A stretch of DNA of 64,000 nucleotides, taken from Exobasidium rhododendri (lineage: Eukaryota; Basidiomycota; Exobasidiomycetes; Exobasidiales; Exobasidiaceae). The notes beneath the pieces are model-generated. The model was not told the origin of the DNA and made no database searches. It was given only the letters and a program-made list of their open reading frames with translations. Positions 58,507 to 64,000 of this stretch are shown in pieces; position 1 is the stretch's first letter; each line of letters begins with the position of its first letter. Location of the stretch: positions 2,417,001-2,481,000 of the forward strand of contig CP110632.1 of the NCBI GenBank assembly GCA_026210745.1, read 5' to 3'. A program made the translations under genes and the position numbers.

Positions 58507-59332
58507 TGTTTGAGCTACTGTCGTGATGTGAAGTGTCACCAGTCACTGTGCGCTACCGCTGAGCGAGTGTGTTGATGTTTATTGATAAATGAAAAAAAGA
58601 AGTTGTCAGCTGGGAAAGAGCAGAGCAGGCGGCGTAGCAGAGGGTGGGAAAGGGGGGGGGGGAGAGGAGACGTTTAAAGAGTGCAGCTGAAAAAGGAGAG
58701 ATAGAGGTTCAGGGGAGTGAGGGTGCAACTTGAGAGAATGTGTGTGGTCAGAGAATGATGCGAAAACAGAATCAATAAGGACGCCATCCGTCCTCTCCTT
58801 TCTCTATACCTCGGCCATGTTTGCCCTTCTCCCCCCAAATCAATCCTGGACCTCGTCACTTCCTGATGTTGTGTGACTAATCTGAGCCTGTGCGATAGTT
58901 GGGCATGAATGTAAGCAACTTCTACCTCCGCACGATGTTTAAGGTTCGAGGTGTGCCGAATGCTTATTAGAACGTTTAGAAAGAAGGTCAAGATGATTGC
59001 GGAAGGTATTCTTCCAAGGCGCGTCCGAAGCGACATATCAAGCGCGTAAACCGAGATACAGGAGAATATAATTTCCTTGGCCACAATCTATGCGTTCGCC
59101 TGGCTCAGCTGGGCTGTCACTTCATGCAATGCCTGGTGAATTCCACCGTTCCAATTTGTTCGTCACTTTTGCTGTGGGAATTCTAAGCAGGAACTCGTTC
59201 CTTACGTAGAGACAGGTATAGGTGCAGCGACGGAAGTCCAGAAGGCACGTGCAGGCTACTCCTCTTTACTGCAACGGAAGTCGGAAGTGGCAGGTCGTAT
59301 ACTTGCCTGTCGAGGAAGATCCGAGTCTGTCC
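58507..59332. promoter_or_regulatory. Divergent promoter region, arrestin-like / RMT2
   Basis: 826 bases between divergent starts, with a G-run near 58651-58661. No conserved frame or RNA gene recognised. A stretch near 59100 faintly resembles a tRNA A box but has no B box or stems. Confidence 0.5.
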
Positions 59333-60708
59333 ATGACAATGGCCAGTACCGAGGAAGAGGACGGTGAGGATCGGAGCGGTCTTTCGCCAGAGAGAGTCGC
59401 AGTCAATCTCGCCTTGCACATAGCGGCAGCTGACGGCAACTATGCAGAGTGCGAAAAATTACTGAAAGAAGAGGGCGCAGATGCGTGGTGGGAAGATGAG
59501 AATACTCTGAATTGGAGCGCTTTGAGCATTGCTGCTAATGGGGGGTTCACCAAGATCGTCAAGCTGCTACTGAGAAGGGGAGCGCTGTGGAACTCGGGTG
59601 AGTGTGTAGCTAGCCGGGCGTTCTCTTCTGCTCACATTGACCCGTCATCGACTACGTTTCTCTTCAGTCGATGCACTCGGCATGACTGCAGCAGAAATCG
59701 CCTGGTCGTATAATGATGAGAAGACTTACAGGGCGATCCTCGATGAAGGCGTCCGCCAGACAATCATCCGTGGGCTGCTAGGTAGACAGGAGGTGTCAGA
59801 AGGAGATGAGATCAGTGGAGAGTCTTCTTCTGTGCAGGTAGATGAGAATGGAAACACTCTACTTGTACTGAAGCCTAGCGAGTCAGCGGCCGAGGTTTCA
59901 TACTCAAACAAGGATTTTCTAGCAAGTCGTCTTACATACGTCAAGGACAAGGAAGGAAAGCAGAGATGTGTTGACGTCGACGGCGGGCTAGTCATGGCGG
60001 CATGGGAGACGGACATAATGAAACTGACTGCGGACATACTTTGCAAAGACCAAAAGCCCGGTTTCAGCGTACTTAATATCGGCTTTGGACTGGGCATCAT
60101 TGATGGGTTCATACAGTCCTATAAGCCTGGGCGGCACGTCATCGTGGAAGCTCATCCCGACGCAATTGCTTTTGCTCGCCAGACCGGATGGGACAACATA
60201 CCAGGAGTGGAATTGGTGCACCAGAAGTGGGAAGATGCCATCGCTAATCTAGGGGACTTTGACGTTGTCTACTGGGACACATACGCGCAAGACTACCAAG
60301 GTAAGCAAGGCAGCTGCAATGACCAGTAGGCATGTGACATTCGTACTAAGGAGTTTACGTCTCTTCAGAGCTTCGACAATTCTTTGAGGAGCTACCGAAC
60401 TTGTTGTCCGGTCCTCACGCTCGCTTCTCCTTTTGTGAGTGGCCTTGATTGCCTGTATGGGAAGAAGGATAGATACGGACTTTACTCAAAATAAACACAC
60501 ATCAGTCCATGGCCTTGCGGGGACGAACGCCTTCTTGTACGATGTGTATACTCGAGTAAGCGAGATAGATCTGCGGGAGATTGGCCTCGTGACCTCATGG
60601 CAAGAGATGAGACCAGAGACGACAGAAGAATCTTGGCAAGGCATTAAGCGGAAGTATTGGTCTATAGACGTCCATCGAATACCTCTCTCGCATATGGATC
60701 TATTTTGA
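59333..60708 (+). CDS. RMT2: Arginine N5-methyltransferase 2 (ankyrin + methyltransferase)
   Basis: Methylates the delta nitrogen of an arginine, in yeast on ribosomal protein Rpl12. Exons 59333-59597, 59668-60300, 60369-60434 and 60506-60708 (388 residues). Two ankyrin-type repeats come first (VNLALHIAAADGNYAECEKLL and NWSALSIAANGGFTKIVKLLL). The class I methyltransferase domain follows: VLNIGFGLGIIDGFIQ (motif I), HVIVEAHPDAIAFAR with the acidic SAM-ribose binder, then FDVVYWDTYAQDYQ and FFHGLAGTNAFLYDVY. All joins restore conserved text. Length and order match fungal Rmt2. The ATG at 59333 was chosen; the frame before it opens with GTG. Confidence 0.93.
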
Positions 60709-62032
60709 TTGCTAGGAGATAAGGAAGCGGCCTTACAAGGAAGGAAGAATGTTGCCTGCTGCAGAAACGCTTTCACTCTGTTTTACCTATTTACACTTTA
60801 ATGGCTCTTTCTGTAGGTGGGGGGGGGGGGCACAAGGTTTTGTCATTTCAAGCTTGCCTAGCTTGGAGAAAGCACGATCTATAAATAAACAACGCTTGCT
60901 TTTATTTGCGATAGACAGACGTGTCAAAAGCTCTTGAGACGCCTATACTTTCCCCCCTAAGAAAACCAATTCTGATTTGACGTTACGGTACCTCTTTCAA
61001 AATGATCGCGCATGTCTGAAGAAAAGGGTCGCTGACCTGCCGCTACCGTATCTGCCTCCACGATGCTAGGATTTGAGTTATGTTGACCCTCCTCGTACAC
61101 AAAGGCGCAGGGGGATGGAACTTATCAAATTTGAGGAGGTGGATATTCGTACACTTGCTTCACAGAAGGTATCCTCGAGCTACGTTTTCTCCCCCCCTCT
61201 ATGAGTATTCGGTCACAGGAGAAGTAGTGAGCAATGATCGACTGGAGTGAATGCGAACGACCGCGTTATCATACTTCTGCTCCTTGAAGCCATTACTTTT
61301 CTTGTCGAGACCACTGGCACCTATATTGCGTCGCAGTGTTCCAAAGCACGGTCTCTTTGACTATAGGCTAAGGTGCGTGTGTGACAGACAGATAAAGTTT
61401 TAGGCTTAAGGACTGTATTTATTTGTAGACAACGAAAAACAATCGTTTGATCCTCGTAACGTCTTGGAGCGTCTTCGGAGTTCCAATGTGATAGTAAAGT
61501 GTAGCACAGCATGGCCACGCGGTTGCTAATTTGTTTGCATAACTCGAATCGCATTAGTATATGCGCTTGGAAACTTGTAGATGTAGTACTAGCCCTATCG
61601 TCAAGGGCCGGTATCAGGCAAGGGCCCAGAAGGATTTACATCGTCTTTCGCAAAGGTCGCTCGCTCTACGAGCCACACACAGACAGGCAGACCGTTCTTC
61701 CCCCACCCGTGGTTGTGAATACGTCAGGGCAACAGCTTATACCTCGCCGCCCAGCATTGTCCTTTCATCGAGTAGAGGACCTTGACATATTCGCCCCCCG
61801 TCTTTGCAGCAACAGAGCGCGCGATCAATTTCTGATGGCTACTCAGTAGACGCCGATCCTTGACGCCGTTTCGTCTATTTCTCCGCCCTTCTCTTCTCTT
61901 TCCCTCTCCGCGCTCCGTGTCGACGTAGCCAGCAAGACCTCAGGAGCTGGCAGCAAACGAGAAGCGTGCAAGCGACTCACTTGTCCTCATAGATAGACTG
62001 TGATTCCCACTGCGAGCCACGTACGAAACGCA
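60709..62032. other. Gene-free region upstream of the GT31 gene
   Basis: 1,324 bases with a G-run near 60819-60830, but no conserved frame. An open frame at 61511-61849 (112 codons, ATG start) has no motif and sits beside overlapping frames, so I do not call it. The right end, from about 61850, is pyrimidine-rich leader-like sequence. Confidence 0.45.
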
Positions 62033-64000
62033 ATGGATTACAGCGGCAGCGATAGACGTCGAGAAGGAGGAGCCTTGCCGAGCGCGATGGCTCCTCAAGC
62101 AGGACCAGCATCCAACATCATGATAAACAGCGAAGCATCGTCTTCGACTCCCATTCCACACAGAATATCTCATCAGCCAGCAATCGCTTCACCACTTCGT
62201 CTAGCGATCAATACCCCTTCTCCATCACTAAGTTTCGACGACAATTCCCCAACTGCGTCGCCCTTGACCTCTGTCGATCAACAATCAGAAGAGGCACTTA
62301 GACCAGTGGGTGTCATGCAGCGAGCAAAATCGCACCTTGATGTGTCAGGCGGAGAAAGCAGTGGTTCAGGAAGCGGAAGCATCACTCCCACACCTCATGC
62401 TCTCCCTCTACATCATTCTCATCAAACATATCAAGAGCCCACAACTTCTAATGACAAAAGGCGACATTCGGACACAGATCACCTTTCCGTACATATGGAT
62501 GGATCTTCCTTGTCTGGTCAATGGTCCAGCGTGAACCCGTCTCAACAGCAAATGCATCTTTCACAATCGCGCTTTGTTCCCCTTGCTAGTGATGGCGTTG
62601 ATTTGAGAAGGGGGGAGACTTCGGGGACCGGGCTCTTGAGTACCAATTTCGTATCTGGAGCACTGGCACTGGGCCCTGGTGGCTATACGTCTTCAGTCGA
62701 TGCTGATTACTACTCGTTACCACCATCACGACTAGTTTCGCGCACACCAACGCCAGTGCTGAGCGATGGTCAAGTGCCAACGAACTCAATGATTCTCAAT
62801 GCGGCACCTTACCAATCCTCAAGCCCTGTCTTTGCTAGCTCAACAGCGACGGAAAGTGACGGTGACGAATCAGACTTCCCCAGTGCGCCAGGATGGGGAG
62901 GAGCAAAAGAGGTAGCGTCCATGTTCGGATTCGGAAGTAAGGGAAACGAGTACAAGAGACTATCAGGCAAAAGTAACCATATCATGGAAACAAGAAAAGG
63001 GAGAAAGTGGAACGATCTACCAGATACCCCAACGATGGAATCACAGAGCGGATACAGAGGCAAAGACCGTTCAAAAGGCTTTGAAATTGCGGCTGGATTG
63101 ACACCGAAGATGAGATCGGGCGCACTTTTAGATCCGAGGAGCAGTCGAATGAGTCGAAGGAAAAAGCAGTCATCTTCTTCCAAAATACCATGGCCCTTTC
63201 GTGTCTTTACCTCTCTGCTCTTCAAGACATTCCGAACCTTCTTTGGACCGATTCACCCCCTCACCATTATGATTGCACTCGCTTTGATTGCTGGATTTGT
63301 CACATCCGTCACGATGCTGATCATCTACATCCTAAATCCCGACAAAGAACCACTGCCTTGGAGGACCTATTGCCAACAGCAGATGCCCTTCCCTCACGCT
63401 TATGCAGATGCACTTGCACCGGTCAATGTTCTTGTAGGCGTGCTCACCATTGACAGCAAGTACGAACGAAGGAACATCATTCGACAAACGTATGCCAGAC
63501 ATACCTTACCTACCAACGCAGACGGCCACCCTTCCTCCAATGTGCAAGTGAAGTTTATTCTAGGCAAAGTTCGCAAGTCGCATGCTCGAAGGATAGCGCT
63601 CGAAATGGAGACGTTCAATGATATAGTCGTCTTGGACATGGAAGAAACGCAAAGTGCTCGAAAGACGCTTGGCTTTATGAAGTGGGCATCTGAGAATGCC
63701 ACTGTGCCCTTTCTTCGACCGGTGGGAGAGAATTGGAGCAATTTGAACACTGTTGTGCCCAATGCAGCATTGCCAGGAGGTCTGTCAGACTACGACATGG
63801 AGAGTAGCACGGTCCAGAGGGGAGAGCAACGCTATCAACTAGGGTGGAAAAAGGTTGATTACGTGGTCAAGGCAGACGATGATTCTTTCATCGTCTTGAG
63901 TGAGCTGGAGAGACATCTGCGAGTAGCTCCTAGGAGGATGACCTACTGGGGTTACCTGATCAAGAATTGGTTCATGGGAGGGGAGGCCTATGCGCTGTCA
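62033..64000 (+). CDS. Glycosyltransferase family 31 (beta-1,3-galactosyltransferase-like), cut at window end
   Basis: A Golgi type II membrane enzyme; 656 codons are readable without a stop up to the window edge. Residues 1-~405 are disordered and Ser/Pro/Gln-rich with a basic stretch just before the membrane (SRRKKQSSSSK). One transmembrane helix follows (about 411-433, TIMIALALIAGFVTSVTMLI). The lumenal part begins the GT31 fold: VNVLVGVLTIDSKYERRNII, RQTYARH, a VKFILG strand, IVVLDMEET, and the metal-binding DDD at 615-617 in VVKADDDSFIVLSEL. In this family the enzyme transfers galactose or GlcNAc; the sugar cannot be told here. The catalytic C-terminus lies outside the window. Confidence 0.87.
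   Translation, partial: MDYSGSDRRREGGALPSAMAPQAGPASNIMINSEASSSTPIPHRISHQPAIASPLRLAINTPSPSLSFDDNSPTASPLTSVDQQSEEALRPVGVMQRAKSHLDVSGGESSGSGSGSITPTPHALPLHHSHQTYQEPTTSNDKRRHSDTDHLSVHMDGSSLSGQWSSVNPSQQQMHLSQSRFVPLASDGVDLRRGETSGTGLLSTNFVSGALALGPGGYTSSVDADYYSLPPSRLVSRTPTPVLSDGQVPTNSMILNAAPYQSSSPVFASSTATESDGDESDFPSAPGWGGAKEVASMFGFGSKGNEYKRLSGKSNHIMETRKGRKWNDLPDTPTMESQSGYRGKDRSKGFEIAAGLTPKMRSGALLDPRSSRMSRRKKQSSSSKIPWPFRVFTSLLFKTFRTFFGPIHPLTIMIALALIAGFVTSVTMLIIYILNPDKEPLPWRTYCQQQMPFPHAYADALAPVNVLVGVLTIDSKYERRNIIRQTYARHTLPTNADGHPSSNVQVKFILGKVRKSHARRIALEMETFNDIVVLDMEETQSARKTLGFMKWASENATVPFLRPVGENWSNLNTVVPNAALPGGLSDYDMESSTVQRGEQRYQLGWKKVDYVVKADDDSFIVLSELERHLRVAPRRMTYWGYLIKNWFMGGEAYALS

Noticed and set aside
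59095-59165. Second tRNA-like A-box (TGGCTCAGCTGGG)
   Set aside because: The downstream sequence does not form a B box or the expected stems.
61511-61849. Plus-strand 112-codon frame starting with ATG
   Set aside because: No motif, poor codon pattern, and other frames on both strands are open in the same place.

Overview
The window is nuclear DNA of a filamentous or yeast-like fungus, most likely a basidiomycete. Nearly every gene is split by short introns (about 50 to 130 bases) with GTGAGT-type donors. Several products have basidiomycete-style relatives: a Rua1-type regulator, an Ubp1/USP30-like protease and a GH15 glucoamylase. Complex I is present (NDUFS8), so this is not a Saccharomyces-type yeast. 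Subphylum cannot be fixed by eye; Ustilaginomycotina or Pucciniomycotina are guesses. All calls come from reading the sequence. Exon borders were placed by requiring GT/AG sites and an unbroken frame through the conserved motifs.

Layout, left to right. 1-6.3 kb: septin start (-), MDR oxidoreductase (+), glutathione S-transferase (+), proteasome beta-5 (-), ribokinase (+). 6.7-12.5 kb: Reg1-like PP1 regulator (-), a tentative small unknown gene (+), a CTD-interaction-domain protein (+). 13-20.4 kb: Ser/Thr-rich membrane protein (+), membrane-anchored deubiquitinase (+), glucoamylase (-). 20.6-28.7 kb: TDP1 (+), AHA1 (+), CLASP/Stu1 (+). 28.8-33.4 kb: Prp43 helicase (-), Mep2-type ammonium transporter (-). 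35-40.6 kb: Vps5-like sorting nexin (-), MAT2B/RmlD-like reductase (-), COX17 (+), NDUFS8 (-). 41-45.4 kb: SAGA Sgf73 (+), saccharopine dehydrogenase (-), NAD-dependent epimerase (-). 46-53 kb: spartin/senescence-domain protein (+), Rua1-like regulator (+), Mcp1-like protein (-), an unrecognised coiled-coil protein (+). 53-64 kb: giant arrestin-fold protein (-), RMT2 (+), and a GT31 glycosyltransferase cut by the window end (+).

The genes are mostly unrelated conserved housekeeping functions: redox, proteostasis, RNA, DNA repair, mitochondria, trafficking, nitrogen. No operon-like set, biosynthetic cluster, mobile element, CRISPR array, rRNA or convincing tRNA was seen. I found no evidence for a new multigene system. 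The observations most worth following are single-gene oddities: an ER/K-type charged helix on the sorting nexin, a roughly 400-residue disordered head on the GT31 enzyme, an unassigned coiled-coil gene, a possible small orphan gene, a spliced upstream ORF whose stop overlaps the NDUFS8 start, and a tandem GATA site upstream of the ammonium transporter.
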